The notes under the pieces are model-generated. The model did no database searches. It was given only the letters and a program-made list of their open reading frames with translations, and was not told the origin of the DNA. From contig NZ_LZIN01000042.1 in NCBI RefSeq assembly GCF_001667375.1, forward strand, positions 1 through 43,326: 43,326 nt of DNA, written 5' to 3'. Positions 9,410-17,344 of this stretch are shown here, piece by piece; position 1 is the first letter of the stretch; each line of letters opens with the position of its first letter. Origin of the DNA: Mycolicibacter sinensis. GTDB lineage: Bacteria; Actinomycetota; Actinomycetes; Mycobacteriales; Mycobacteriaceae. Made by a program: the position numbers and the translations under genes.

Positions 9410-10696
9410 ATGTCGACCGTCGGCACGCCGAAGAGCCCCGAGCAGATCCAGCACGACTGGGACCACAACCCGCGCTGGAAGGGCGTCACCCGCACCTACT
9501 CGGCCGAGGACGTCGTCGCGCTGCAAGGTCACGTCGTCGAGGAGCACACCCTGGCCCGCCGCGGTGCCGAGGTGCTCTGGGAACAGCTGCACGACCTGGA
9601 CTACATCAACGCCCTGGGCGCGCTGACCGGCAACATGGCCGTCCAGCAGGTCCGGGCCGGCCTGAAGGCCATCTACCTGTCCGGCTGGCAGGTCGCCGGT
9701 GACGCCAACCTGTCCGGGCACACCTACCCCGACCAGAGCCTCTACCCGGCCAACTCGGTGCCGCAGGTGGTGCGCCGGATCAACAACGCGCTGCTGCGCG
9801 CCGACGAGATCGCCAAGGTCGAGGGCGACACCTCGGTGGAGAACTGGCTGGCCCCGATCGTCGCCGACGGTGAAGCCGGCTTCGGTGGCGCGCTCAACGT
9901 CTACGAGCTGCAGAAGGCGATGATCGCCGCCGGCGTCGCGGGTTCGCACTGGGAGGACCAGCTGGCCTCGGAGAAGAAGTGCGGCCACCTGGGCGGCAAG
10001 GTGCTGATCCCCACCCAGCAGCACATCCGCACGCTGACCTCCGCCCGTCTTGCCGCCGACGTGGCCGGCGTGCCGACTGTGGTGATCGCCCGCACCGACG
10101 CCGAGGCGGCCACCCTGATCACCTCGGATGTCGACGAGCGCGACCAGCCGTTCATCACCGGTGACCGCACCGCCGAGGGCTTCTACCGGGTCAAGAACGG
10201 CTTGGAGCCGTGCATCGCCCGGGCCAAGGCCTACGCTCCCTACGCCGACCTGATCTGGATGGAGACCGGCACCCCGGACCTGGAGCTGGCCCGCAAGTTC
10301 GCCGAGGGCGTCAAGGCCGAGTTCCCCGACCAGATGCTGGCTTACAACTGCTCGCCGTCGTTCAACTGGAAGCAGCACCTGGATGACGCGACCATCGCCA
10401 AGTTCCAGAACGAGCTGGGCGCGATGGGCTTCAAGTTCCAGTTCATCACGCTGGCCGGCTTCCATGCCCTGAACTACTCGATGTTCGACCTGGCGCACGG
10501 CTACGCCCGCAACCAGATGAGCGCCTACGTCGAGCTGCAGGAGCGCGAATTCGCCGCCGAGGAGCGGGGTTACACCGCGACCAAGCACCAGCGCGAGGTC
10601 GGTGCCGGCTACTTCGACCGGATCGCCACCACCGTCGACCCGACGTCGTCGACGACCGCGCTGGCCGGCTCCACCGAAGAGGGCCAGTTCCACTGA
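9410..10696 (+). CDS. icl: Isocitrate lyase
   Basis: 428 residues from ATG 9410, with AAGGAG 7 bp upstream; this equals the length I recall for M. tuberculosis Icl1. It cleaves isocitrate to glyoxylate and succinate in the glyoxylate shunt, needed for growth on fatty acids and acetate, and in mycobacteria also serves the methylcitrate cycle. The active-site loop [11 protein letters not shown] is present with catalytic Cys191. Other conserved parts include [20 protein letters not shown] and [10 protein letters not shown]. Its 278-bp upstream region is the longest gap in the window and holds two RamB-like boxes and two copies of another palindrome. A strong hairpin follows at 10767-10797, before fadB2. 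Confidence 0.98.
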   Translation: MSTVGTPKSPEQIQHDWDHNPRWKGVTRTYSAEDVVALQGHVVEEHTLARRGAEVLWEQLHDLDYINALGALTGNMAVQQVRAGLKAIYLSGWQVAGDANLSGHTYPDQSLYPANSVPQVVRRINNALLRADEIAKVEGDTSVENWLAPIVADGEAGFGGALNVYELQKAMIAAGVAGSHWEDQLASEKKCGHLGGKVLIPTQQHIRTLTSARLAADVAGVPTVVIARTDAEAATLITSDVDERDQPFITGDRTAEGFYRVKNGLEPCIARAKAYAPYADLIWMETGTPDLELARKFAEGVKAEFPDQMLAYNCSPSFNWKQHLDDATIAKFQNELGAMGFKFQFITLAGFHALNYSMFDLAHGYARNQMSAYVELQEREFAAEERGYTATKHQREVGAGYFDRIATTVDPTSSTTALAGSTEEGQFH

Positions 10697-10766
10697 GCCG
10701 CTGAACCGCGGGATGAAAGACTTCCGCGGCGCTTGTCGGATTGCGCCGCGGGGGAGTTGACAGCGC

Positions 10767-10797
10767 AGGCCCCGCCCAGCCAGCCTGGGCGGGGCCT
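10767..10797 (+). terminator. Strong hairpin between icl and fadB2
   Basis: AGGCCCCGCCCAG and CTGGGCGGGGCCT are perfect 13-bp complementary arms around a 5-base loop. There is no long T-run after it, which is usual for mycobacterial hairpin terminators. It would separate icl from fadB2 transcription, wholly or partly. Confidence 0.8.
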
Positions 10798-10850
10798 GTT
10801 GCTGCCGTGAGACTGGAAACGAACTTGCCGTGAGGCCCGAAAGGAACACA

Positions 10851-11705
10851 GTGTCGATCCAACGAGTAGGTGTCATCGGAGCCGGGCAGATGGGCGCCGG
10901 AATCGCCGAGGTGTCCGCGCGTGCCGGCGTGCAGGTGAAGGTCTTCGAGACCACCGACGCGTTGATCACCGCGGGACGCAACCGGATCGTCAAGTCGCTG
11001 GAGCGCGGTGTGAGCGCGGGCAAGATCACCGAACGCGAGCGCGACGACGCCGTGGGCAACCTGACCTTCACCACCGACCTGGGCGACCTGGCTGACCGGC
11101 AGCTGGTCATCGAGGCCGTCATCGAAGACGACACCGTCAAAGCCAAGATCTTCGCCGAGCTGGACCGGGTGATCACCGACCCTGAGGCGGTGCTCGCGTC
11201 GAACACCTCGTCCATCCCGATCATGAAGATCGCCGCCGCCACCGCCAACCCGCAGCGGGTGCTGGGTCTGCACTTCTTCAACCCGGTGCCGGTGCTGCCG
11301 CTGGTCGAGCTGGTCAGCACGCTGGTCACCGACGAAGCCGCCGCCGCGCGCACCGAGGAATTCGCCAGCGCGGTGCTGGGCAAGCAGGTGGTGCGCTGCT
11401 CGGACCGCTCCGGCTTCGTGGTCAACGCCCTGCTGGTGCCCTACCTGCTGTCGGCGGTGCGCATGCTCGAGTCCGGGTTCGCCACCGTCGAGGACATCGA
11501 CCGGGCGATCGTCGCCGGGCTCTCGCACCCGATGGGCCCGCTGCGGCTGTCCGACCTCGTCGGCCTGGACACCCTCAAGCTGATCGCCGACAAGATGTAC
11601 GAGGAGTTCAAGGAGCCGCTCTACGCGGCGCCGCCGCTGCTGCTGCGCATGGTCGAGGCAGGCCAGCTCGGCAAGAAGTCCGGCCGGGGTTTTTACACCT
11701 ACTGA
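10851..11705 (+). CDS. fadB2: 3-hydroxybutyryl-CoA dehydrogenase
   Basis: 284 residues from the GTG at 10851, with AAAGGA 5 bp upstream; a GTG at 10830 is in frame but has no ribosome binding site. It oxidises/reduces 3-hydroxyacyl-CoA with NAD(P)(H). The dinucleotide motif GVIGAGQMGAGIAEVSA is at the N-terminus, followed by SNTSSIPI, the catalytic-region LHFFNPVPVLPLVEL and the C-terminal-domain DRSGFVVNALLVPYLL. The order icl-fadB2 matches Rv0467-Rv0468. Its last 7 bases overlap the end of convergent madR. In M. tuberculosis, as I recall, umaA and pcaA follow; they are absent at this spot. Confidence 0.95.
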   Translation: MSIQRVGVIGAGQMGAGIAEVSARAGVQVKVFETTDALITAGRNRIVKSLERGVSAGKITERERDDAVGNLTFTTDLGDLADRQLVIEAVIEDDTVKAKIFAELDRVITDPEAVLASNTSSIPIMKIAAATANPQRVLGLHFFNPVPVLPLVELVSTLVTDEAAAARTEEFASAVLGKQVVRCSDRSGFVVNALLVPYLLSAVRMLESGFATVEDIDRAIVAGLSHPMGPLRLSDLVGLDTLKLIADKMYEEFKEPLYAAPPLLLRMVEAGQLGKKSGRGFYTY

Positions 11706-12418
11706 GCTTGCGCCGTCCGCCGCCAGGGCAGCATCGGCGAGGGGTGCGGGCCGGCGTTGAAGTTCTCCAGCGACCCGCCCACCTCGACGATGCCGCACAA
11801 CGCATTCCAGCTCAGCATCGTCAGGTAGTCGATCAGGTCATCGGCGCTCATCCGCGGGTCCAGCAGCCACGAGTGGGTAGCCAGCTGCACCCCGCCGACG
11901 ATCATGTACGCCCACGGCTCGGCCCCCTGGGTGTCCATCCCGACCGCGTTCATCCGGCGGCGCAGCATCACCGCGAGCATCCGGGCGATGATGCGCTCGG
12001 AGTCGGCGATCACCTTGCTCTTGGACGCCGAGCTGTTGGCCATCACGAAGCGGTACGGCTCGGGCTCGTTGGCCACCGTCCGCACGTACACCCGGATGAT
12101 CTCGCGGACCAGGTCGAAGCCGTCCAGGTTCGCCGACAGCGCAGCCGCCATGTTGGGGATCAGCGTGGTCTGGGCGAAGCGCATCATCACCGCGGTGGTC
12201 AGGTCGTTCTTGTCGACGAAGTAGCGGTACAGCACTGTTTTGGACACGCCGATCTCGGCGGCGATCTCGTCCATGCTCACGTACCGGCCGCGGCGCCGGA
12301 TCGCCTCGATCGTCCCGTCGATCAGGTCGTTCCGGCGGTCGACCTTGTGTTGGTGCCAGCGCCGCTTGCGACCATCGGTCTTGGCGGCCCCGGCTCGAAG
12401 CTGCTCTGCCACTGTCAC
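11699..12418 (-). CDS. madR: TetR-family regulator of mycolate desaturation
   Basis: 239 residues from GTG 12418. The N-terminal TetR helix-turn-helix is clear: YVSMDEIAAEIGVSKTVLYRYFVDKNDL at residues ~47-74, with a helical ligand-binding domain after it. Position between fadB2 and the DUF445 gene matches Rv0472c, reported as MadR, an acyl-CoA-responsive repressor of the desaturase genes desA1/desA2. A small inverted repeat at 12437-12451 overlies a TATTAT -10-like element about 25 bp upstream of the start, suggesting autoregulation. The 3' end overlaps fadB2 by 7 bp. Confidence 0.88.
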   Translation of the reverse strand: MTVAEQLRAGAAKTDGRKRRWHQHKVDRRNDLIDGTIEAIRRRGRYVSMDEIAAEIGVSKTVLYRYFVDKNDLTTAVMMRFAQTTLIPNMAAALSANLDGFDLVREIIRVYVRTVANEPEPYRFVMANSSASKSKVIADSERIIARMLAVMLRRRMNAVGMDTQGAEPWAYMIVGGVQLATHSWLLDPRMSADDLIDYLTMLSWNALCGIVEVGGSLENFNAGPHPSPMLPWRRTAQAQ

Positions 12419-12436
12419 GGGTTCCCATTCACTAGA

Positions 12437-12451
12437 CGTATAGATAATACG
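12437..12451 (-). promoter_or_regulatory. Putative operator over the madR promoter
   Basis: CGTAT-AGATA-ATACG is an exact inverted repeat with 5-bp arms. On the minus strand the same bases contain TATTAT, a plausible -10 element 25 bp before the madR start. The site is short, and the MadR recognition sequence is not known to me, so this is only a candidate. Confidence 0.4.
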
Positions 12452-12493
12452 GCCGGGTCCAGCAAACTTTGCGGCTCGGTAACAGTTACCGGC

Positions 12494-12597
12494 GGTTTAG
12501 CGAGGCTCGACGGAGGAGAGGCGAAGCTGGAACCGCCGCAGAATTCGAGTGGTTTAGCGAGGCTCGACGGAGGAGAGGCGAAGCTGGAACCGCCGCA
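12494..12597. repeat. Tandem 47-bp repeat, two copies (family shared with 22173-22297)
   Basis: Two identical 47-bp units at 12494-12540 and 12551-12597, spaced 57 bp apart with a 10-bp insert. Each starts GGTTTAGCGAGGCTCGACGG and ends GGAACCGCCGCA. In the first copy GGCGGTT (12491-12497) and AACCGCC (12531-12537) form an inverted repeat around the unit. The core is shared with a second tandem repeat at 22173-22297, so this is an interspersed element rather than local slippage. Here it lies between divergent madR and the DUF445 gene. The remaining gap on either side holds the madR operator candidate and no other gene. Confidence 0.85.
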
Positions 12598-12614
12598 TCC
12601 ACCCCGGGCCCGCG

Positions 12615-13976
12615 ATGGCGGATGATGGTGTGGTGGTGCATCGACAGAACCGCCCGACCTGGCCGGGTGCGGCCCGGACCATGCAGTCGCTGGCGGAGTC
12701 GTTCGCCGACGCCGATCCGGCCGCCGATGCCGTCCGGCTGCGCGGTCTGCGCCGGATGAAGGTCGTCGCACTGAGCTTCCTGCTCGGTGCGACCGTCGTC
12801 TTCCTGGTGTGCCGGTGGGTCGCAGCCCACGGCGTGGAAGACACAGCCCCGACCTGGGTGGGTTACGTCGGCGCCGCCGCCGAGGCCGGCATGGTCGGCG
12901 CCCTGGCGGACTGGTTCGCGGTCACCGCGCTGTTCAAGCATCCGCTGGGCATCCCCATCCCGCACACCGCGATCATCAAACGCAAGAAGGACCAGCTCGG
13001 CGAAGGTCTAGGTGCGTTCGTGCGGGAGAATTTCCTGTCGCCGCCGGTGGTGGAGACCAAGCTGCGCGACGCGCAGATCGCCGGACGGCTGGGTAAGTGG
13101 CTCTGCGAGCAGGATCACGCCGAGCGGGTGGCCGCCGAGACCGCGACTGTACTGCGGGTGTTCGTCGAACTGCTGCGAGACGAAGAGGTCGAATACGTCA
13201 TCGACCGGATGATCGTGCGGCGCATCGCCGAGCCCCAGTGGGGACCTCCGGTCGGCCGGATGCTGGGCACCCTGCTCGCTGAGCATCGCCAGGAGGCATT
13301 GATCCAATTGCTGGCCGACCGGGCCTTCCAGTGGTCGCTGAATGCCGGCGAAGTCATCCAGCGGGTGGTGGAGCGCGACTCGCCCACCTGGTCACCGCGG
13401 TTCATCGACCATCTGGTCGGTGACCGGATCCACCGTGAGTTGATGGACTTCACCGACAAAGTGCGCCGTAACCCCGACCATGAACTGCGCCGCAACGCGA
13501 CCCGCTTCCTGTTCGAGTTCGCCAACGACCTGCAGAACGACCCGGCCACCATCGCCAAAGCGGACTCGGTCAAGGACCAGGTGATGGCGCGCGAAGAGGT
13601 CGCCAAAGCGGCGGCGACGGCGTGGGCGACGCTCAAGCGGTTCGTGCTCGAAGGGGTCGACGACCCGAACGGAGCCCTGCGCACCCGCGTCGCCGCCGCG
13701 GTGGTGCAGATCGGCGAGTCGCTGCGTGACGATGTCGAGCTGCGCGACAAGGTGGACAACTGGATCGTGCGCGGCGCGCAGCATCTGGTGGGGCATTACG
13801 GGGTGGAGATCACCGCGATCATCACTGAGACCATCGAGCGCTGGGACGCCGCGGAGGCGAGCCGGCGGATCGAATTGCATGTCGGGCGCGATCTGCAGTT
13901 CATCCGGATCAACGGCACCGTGGTGGGTGCGCTGGCCGGACTGGGGATCTACGCCATAGCTCAACTTATGTTCTGA
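12615..13976 (+). CDS. DUF445 family membrane protein (Rv0473-like)
   Basis: 453 residues from ATG 12615; ATG 12681 is another possible start. A membrane span lies at residues ~48-68 (KVVALSFLLGATVVFLVCRW), a second short hydrophobic segment around residues 80-105 and a C-terminal anchor (GTVVGALAGLGIYAIAQLMF). The middle is long, charged and helical, typical of DUF445/YheB-YjiN proteins. GALADWFAVTALFKHPLGIPIPHTAII near residue 95 is the conserved family block. Function unknown. The start lies just after the tandem repeats, so its promoter must overlap or precede them. Confidence 0.88.
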   Translation: MADDGVVVHRQNRPTWPGAARTMQSLAESFADADPAADAVRLRGLRRMKVVALSFLLGATVVFLVCRWVAAHGVEDTAPTWVGYVGAAAEAGMVGALADWFAVTALFKHPLGIPIPHTAIIKRKKDQLGEGLGAFVRENFLSPPVVETKLRDAQIAGRLGKWLCEQDHAERVAAETATVLRVFVELLRDEEVEYVIDRMIVRRIAEPQWGPPVGRMLGTLLAEHRQEALIQLLADRAFQWSLNAGEVIQRVVERDSPTWSPRFIDHLVGDRIHRELMDFTDKVRRNPDHELRRNATRFLFEFANDLQNDPATIAKADSVKDQVMAREEVAKAAATAWATLKRFVLEGVDDPNGALRTRVAAAVVQIGESLRDDVELRDKVDNWIVRGAQHLVGHYGVEITAIITETIERWDAAEASRRIELHVGRDLQFIRINGTVVGALAGLGIYAIAQLMF

Positions 13977-13986
13977 CCTGCGCTAG

Positions 13987-14022
13987 CTAGTGCTTGCAAA
14001 AGTTAGCACTAGGCGGTATCGT
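13987..14022 (+). promoter_or_regulatory. Promoter with 8-bp-arm palindromic operator before the XRE gene
   Basis: CTAGTGCT (13987-13994) and AGCACTAG (14005-14012) are perfect inverted arms 10 bp apart. They overlap a sigma-A-like promoter: TTGCAA at 13994-13999, then 17 bp, then TATCGT at 14017-14022. A repressor on the palindrome would block the promoter, and the XRE protein encoded 42 bp downstream is the likely ligand. Confidence 0.6.
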
Positions 14023-14063
14023 GGATTGCGTCAGCAGCCGTAAGTCCACGAAAGGAGCCACCG

Positions 14064-14456
14064 GTGTCGCAGGACGACAAGCTCACCGCAGCGGTGTCTA
14101 CGGCTGCGGCGGACATCGGCAGCTTCATCCGGGCGCAGCGCGAAGCCGCGCAGGTGTCCATGCGGCAGCTGGCCGACAAGGCCGGCGTCAGCAATCCGTA
14201 CCTCAGTCAGATCGAGCGCGGATTGCGCAAGCCCTCCGCTGACGTCCTCAATCAGATCGCCAAGGCCCTGCGGGTCTCCGCCGAGGTGCTCTATGTGCGT
14301 GCGGGAATCCTGGAACCCAGCGAGAAGAGCGAGGTCCGCGACGCCGTCATTGCCGATGCGGCGATCACGGAACGACAGAAGCAGGTTCTGCTCGACATCT
14401 ACACCTCCTTCGTCCAGCAGAACGAAGCCGACGGTGAGGAGACGACACCTGCCTGA
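14064..14456 (+). CDS. XRE-family regulator (Rv0474-like)
   Basis: 130 residues from the GTG at 14064, with AGGAG 9 bp upstream. The helix-turn-helix ([21 protein letters not shown] at residues ~33-53) fills the N-terminal half, and the rest is helical. The orthologue upstream of hbhA in M. tuberculosis is Rv0474; I recall it being described as copper responsive, but nothing in this sequence proves that. The 8-bp-arm palindrome across its promoter suggests autorepression. hbhA follows 55 bp later in the same direction and may be co-regulated. Confidence 0.88.
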   Translation: MSQDDKLTAAVSTAAADIGSFIRAQREAAQVSMRQLADKAGVSNPYLSQIERGLRKPSADVLNQIAKALRVSAEVLYVRAGILEPSEKSEVRDAVIADAAITERQKQVLLDIYTSFVQQNEADGEETTPA

Positions 14457-14511
14457 TCCTCATTCGTCCTCAACCGCACAAGAAGAACCGAACCCGAAAG
14501 GAATCCTTGAC

Positions 14512-15153
14512 ATGGCCGAGAACCCCACCATCGAAGAACTGAAGACCCCGCTGCTCGCCGCGATCGGCGCTGCCGACCTGGCCCTGGCCACCATGACCGA
14601 GCTCGTCGCGAACCTGCGCGAGCGCGCCGGTGAGGCCCGCGGCGACGCCAGCAGCCGGGTCGAGGAGAGCCGTGCGCGCCTGAACAAGCTGCAGGAGGAG
14701 CTGCCCGAGCAGTTCGCCGAGCTTCGGGAGCGTTTCACCGCCGAGGAGCTGCGCAAGGCCGCCGAGGGCTACGTGGAGGCCGCCAGCAGCCGCTACAGCG
14801 ACCTGGTCGCCCGGGGCGAGGCTGCCCTGGAGCGGCTGCGCCACCAGTCCGGCCTCGATGACGCTTCGACGCAGGTGGAGGGTTACGTTGACCAGGCCGT
14901 CGAGCTGACCCAGGAGGTGCTCGGCAACGTCGCGAGCCAGACCCGCGAGGTCGGCGAGCGCGCCGCCAAGCTGGTCGGCATCGAGCTGCCCAAGAAGGAG
15001 CAGGCCAAGAAGGCTGCTCCGGCTGGTGGGGCCGCCAAGAAGGCTCCGGCGCCGGCCGCGGCCAAGAAGGCTTCCCCGGCTGCTGGGGCCAAGAAGGCGG
15101 CTGCCAAGCCCGCCGCCAAGAAGACTCCGGCCAAGAAGGTCACCCAGAAGTAA
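14512..15153 (+). CDS. hbhA: Heparin-binding hemagglutinin HbhA
   Basis: 213 residues from ATG 14512, with AAAGGA 9 bp upstream. Residues ~1-160 are a charged amphipathic, coiled-coil-rich helix region. Residues ~163-213 are a Lys/Ala/Pro-rich tail with many AKKA-type repeats, which in M. tuberculosis HbhA binds heparan sulfate and is methylated on lysines. The tail here differs in length, as usual between species. In M. tuberculosis the protein is a surface adhesin; in other mycobacteria roles in aggregation and lipid bodies have been proposed. It follows the XRE regulator. Confidence 0.95.
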   Translation: MAENPTIEELKTPLLAAIGAADLALATMTELVANLRERAGEARGDASSRVEESRARLNKLQEELPEQFAELRERFTAEELRKAAEGYVEAASSRYSDLVARGEAALERLRHQSGLDDASTQVEGYVDQAVELTQEVLGNVASQTREVGERAAKLVGIELPKKEQAKKAAPAGGAAKKAPAPAAAKKASPAAGAKKAAAKPAAKKTPAKKVTQK

Positions 15154-15196
15154 CCGCAGTTCGACGCCCGGGACGGTACCCGCTTAGGCTTGCAGC

Positions 15197-15478
15197 GTGT
15201 TCGCTATGAGCCTGGTGGGTATCGTCCTCGGCGTTTTGCAGCTCGCCGTCTTCGCCGCGTCGGTGTACGCGTTCGTCCACGCTGCGATGCAGCGCTCCGA
15301 CGCCTACACCGCTGCCGACAAGCTGACCAAGCCGGTTTGGTTGGTGATCCTCGGCGTGGGCGGGCTGCTGGCCCTGGTGCTGCAAGTGATGGGAATGGCG
15401 ATCGCCGCCTGTGCCGCGGGGGTCTACCTGGTGGATGTGCGGCCCAGACTGCTCGAGGTTCAGGGCAAGTCCCATTAG
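15197..15478 (+). CDS. DUF2516 small membrane protein (Rv0476-like)
   Basis: 93 residues from GTG 15197; ATG 15206 is nearly equivalent. Two hydrophobic spans are seen ([20 protein letters not shown] and [20 protein letters not shown]), followed by [15 protein letters not shown], a typical DUF2516 end. No catalytic motif. It lies between hbhA and a secreted protein gene with which it overlaps, so the two are probably co-translated. Function unknown. Confidence 0.8.
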   Translation: MFAMSLVGIVLGVLQLAVFAASVYAFVHAAMQRSDAYTAADKLTKPVWLVILGVGGLLALVLQVMGMAIAACAAGVYLVDVRPRLLEVQGKSH

Positions 15479-15890
15479 CCGCAGGGTCGGTTCTGTCGGG
15501 GCGGCCGCAGTGCTGACGGCGGCCCTGTTCACTGCCGCCGCGCCGGCCGCAGCCGAGGCCGGGCTCTCGCGTCTCGTCGACCACACCGAGTGGGTCAGCT
15601 ACGGCGACCTGTCCAGCCTGCGGGTGTATCCGACCCCGGCCGGCCGGTCCGCGGCCGCCCGGTTGGACGCCGCCGCCGAGGGCGAGCAGGCCTGGCGCGA
15701 AGTGCTCGCCGCTGCCCCCGACGCAGACGCCCCGGGCATGAAAGACCAGTTTCTGTGCCACTGGAACTACGCCGAGTTCGCCCGGCCCGGCAAGACCAGC
15801 TGGAACCTGGAACCGTGGCGACCCGTCGTCGACGGTGTGACGATGCTGGAATCCGGATGTAATCCCGGTGCCGCCGAGGAGGCCTTCTGA
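15435..15890 (+). CDS. Secreted DUF2599-type protein (Rv0477-like)
   Basis: About 151 residues if started at ATG 15435, inside the end of the previous gene; the start is uncertain because later in-frame starts are possible. A signal peptide is likely: [20 protein letters not shown] followed by APAAAEAG cleavage-site-like sequence. The mature part has two Cys (LCHWN and ESGCN), probably a disulfide, and the pattern typical of DUF2599 ([17 protein letters not shown]). Function unknown. The stop TGA overlaps the deoC ATG (TGATG), so they are translationally coupled. Confidence 0.75.
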   Translation: MCGPDCSRFRASPISRRVGSVGAAAVLTAALFTAAAPAAAEAGLSRLVDHTEWVSYGDLSSLRVYPTPAGRSAAARLDAAAEGEQAWREVLAAAPDADAPGMKDQFLCHWNYAEFARPGKTSWNLEPWRPVVDGVTMLESGCNPGAAEEAF

Positions 15891-16567
15891 TGCCCGGATG
15901 GGACCGCGACCAGGTGGCCAAACTGGTCGACCACACCCTGCTCAAACCCGAAGCGACCACCGAGCAGGTCGTCGCCGTCGTCGCCGAAGCCGCCGAACTC
16001 GGCGTCGCCGCCGTGTGCGTGTCACCGTCGGTGGTGGCCGTCGCCGCGGCGGCCAACCCGGCCGGGGTCCGGATCGCAGCAGTCGCGGGCTTTCCGTCCG
16101 GGAAGCACCTGCCGGTGGTCAAAGCGCAGGAGGCGGCGCTGGCGGTGGCGGCCGGGGCCGCCGAAATCGACATGGTCATCGACGTCGGCGCCGCACTGGC
16201 CGGTGATTTCGCCGCGGTGGGCGCCGACATCGGTACCGTCCGCGCCGCCGCCCCCGACGCCGTGCTCAAGGTAATCCTGGAATCCGCCGCGCTGCTGGAC
16301 TCGGGCGGCGACGCGACCCTGGTCGCGGCCTGTCGCGCCGCCGAGGACGCCGGCGCGGATTTCGTCAAGACCTCCACCGGGTTTCACCCCTCCGGCGGGG
16401 CGTCGGTGCGCGCGGTGACACTGATGGCCGACACCGTCGGCGACCGGCTGGGCATCAAGGCCAGCGGCGGTATCCGCACCGCCGACGAGGCGCTGGCGAT
16501 GCTCGAGGCCGGGGCGACTCGGCTGGGACTGTCGGGCACCCGCGCGGTGCTCGACGGGCTGGGCTAG
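15890..16567 (+). CDS. deoC: Deoxyribose-phosphate aldolase
   Basis: 225 residues. It cleaves 2-deoxyribose-5-phosphate to glyceraldehyde-3-phosphate and acetaldehyde. Motifs include the N-terminal [12 protein letters not shown], the Schiff-base lysine in DFVKTSTGF (K160) and the second active-site lysine in [10 protein letters not shown] (K190). It starts by a one-base overlap with the preceding stop. The class I aldolase fold and length agree with bacterial DeoC. The next gene is convergent, 3 bp away. Confidence 0.96.
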   Translation: MPGWDRDQVAKLVDHTLLKPEATTEQVVAVVAEAAELGVAAVCVSPSVVAVAAAANPAGVRIAAVAGFPSGKHLPVVKAQEAALAVAAGAAEIDMVIDVGAALAGDFAAVGADIGTVRAAAPDAVLKVILESAALLDSGGDATLVAACRAAEDAGADFVKTSTGFHPSGGASVRAVTLMADTVGDRLGIKASGGIRTADEALAMLEAGATRLGLSGTRAVLDGLG

Positions 16568-16570
16568 CGC

Positions 16571-17338
16571 TTACAGTCGCGCGAAGCACTGACTCGACGA
16601 CGACGCCGGGATGGTGGCGTTCTGCGTCGAAAACTTCACCACCACACCGGAATCGGTGACCTGCGAGCTGTCGATGTGGATCCCCAGCGGAAGGTCGCCG
16701 GTCACTTTGCCGGTGAGGTCATCGAGGTTGCGCTGCACGGTCTCGGTGTCCAGGTCCTTGCCGAGCGCCTCCAGATCCACCACCTCCAGGTGCAGCCCGT
16801 TGTCGACGATCTGCGGCTTGACGGTGGCGCGGTTGAGCAGGCCCTTGAGCTCGACGGTGCCGGCGCCCGGGTCGGTGGTGACCTTGCCGGTGACGATGCT
16901 GCCGATCACCGGGACCACATCCTGAATCGACTCCTTGATGCCGTCGGTAGGCCAAGTGATGGTGCCGTCCAGCGACCCGATGGTGCCTTTGGAGTCAGCG
17001 GTCTTCTGTACGTGGATGTCGCGGATGTCCAGGTCGAGCTGCATGCCCTTGGCCTTGCGGATCTGGTTGCCCGCGGTCTGCACCGAGATGTGCGGGTAGT
17101 CGCCCCGCAGGTACTGGGCCAGCACCGGTGGATCGGAGGCGAACGACACCGTGGCGCTGTCCTCCGCCTCGCACTGGACCGCGTCGGCGACCAGACTCTT
17201 GGCCCGGTGGGTGGCATAGAGCTGCCCGCCGAACAACGCGACCACCGCCAGTACCAGCAGCACTGTCAGTGCCAGCAGCACCGCCGGCAGGCCGGTGAAC
17301 CGATGCGAGGGCTTCGCTGATCCGAGTGTGCTCATCAC
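16571..17338 (-). CDS. DUF2993 membrane-anchored protein, duplicate copy
   Basis: 255 residues. A single membrane anchor near residues 18-42 (PAVLLALTVLLVLAVVALFG) is followed by an extracytoplasmic DUF2993 domain. It is clearly paralogous to the upstream gene: GTIGSLDGTITWPTDGIKES here against GTIGALDATLTWPSAGIKET there, and both end in a conserved SGVVV/SGVVA, F-S-T-x-N-A, C-F-A motif. DUF2993 includes LmeA, a mannan-elongation factor in M. smegmatis, but this copy need not share that role. It lies 6 bp downstream of the longer copy in the same operon. I do not recall a duplicate at this place in M. tuberculosis. Confidence 0.88.
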   Translation of the reverse strand: MMSTLGSAKPSHRFTGLPAVLLALTVLLVLAVVALFGGQLYATHRAKSLVADAVQCEAEDSATVSFASDPPVLAQYLRGDYPHISVQTAGNQIRKAKGMQLDLDIRDIHVQKTADSKGTIGSLDGTITWPTDGIKESIQDVVPVIGSIVTGKVTTDPGAGTVELKGLLNRATVKPQIVDNGLHLEVVDLEALGKDLDTETVQRNLDDLTGKVTGDLPLGIHIDSSQVTDSGVVVKFSTQNATIPASSSSQCFARL

Positions 17339-17344
17339 TGCAGG

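Noticed and set aside
8921..11425. An 834-codon minus-strand frame across icl and fadB2
   Set aside because: Antisense to two recognised enzymes, no family motif, Arg/Gly-rich; shadow of GC bias.
12494..12597. Possible CRISPR array
   Set aside because: Only two copies, a 10-bp gap between 47-bp units, no cas genes, and the same family recurs elsewhere with no unique spacers.
13987..14012. CIRCE element (HrcA site)
   Set aside because: The arms have AGTGCT first and AGCACT second, the reverse of CIRCE (TTAGCACTC-N9-GAGTGCTAA).
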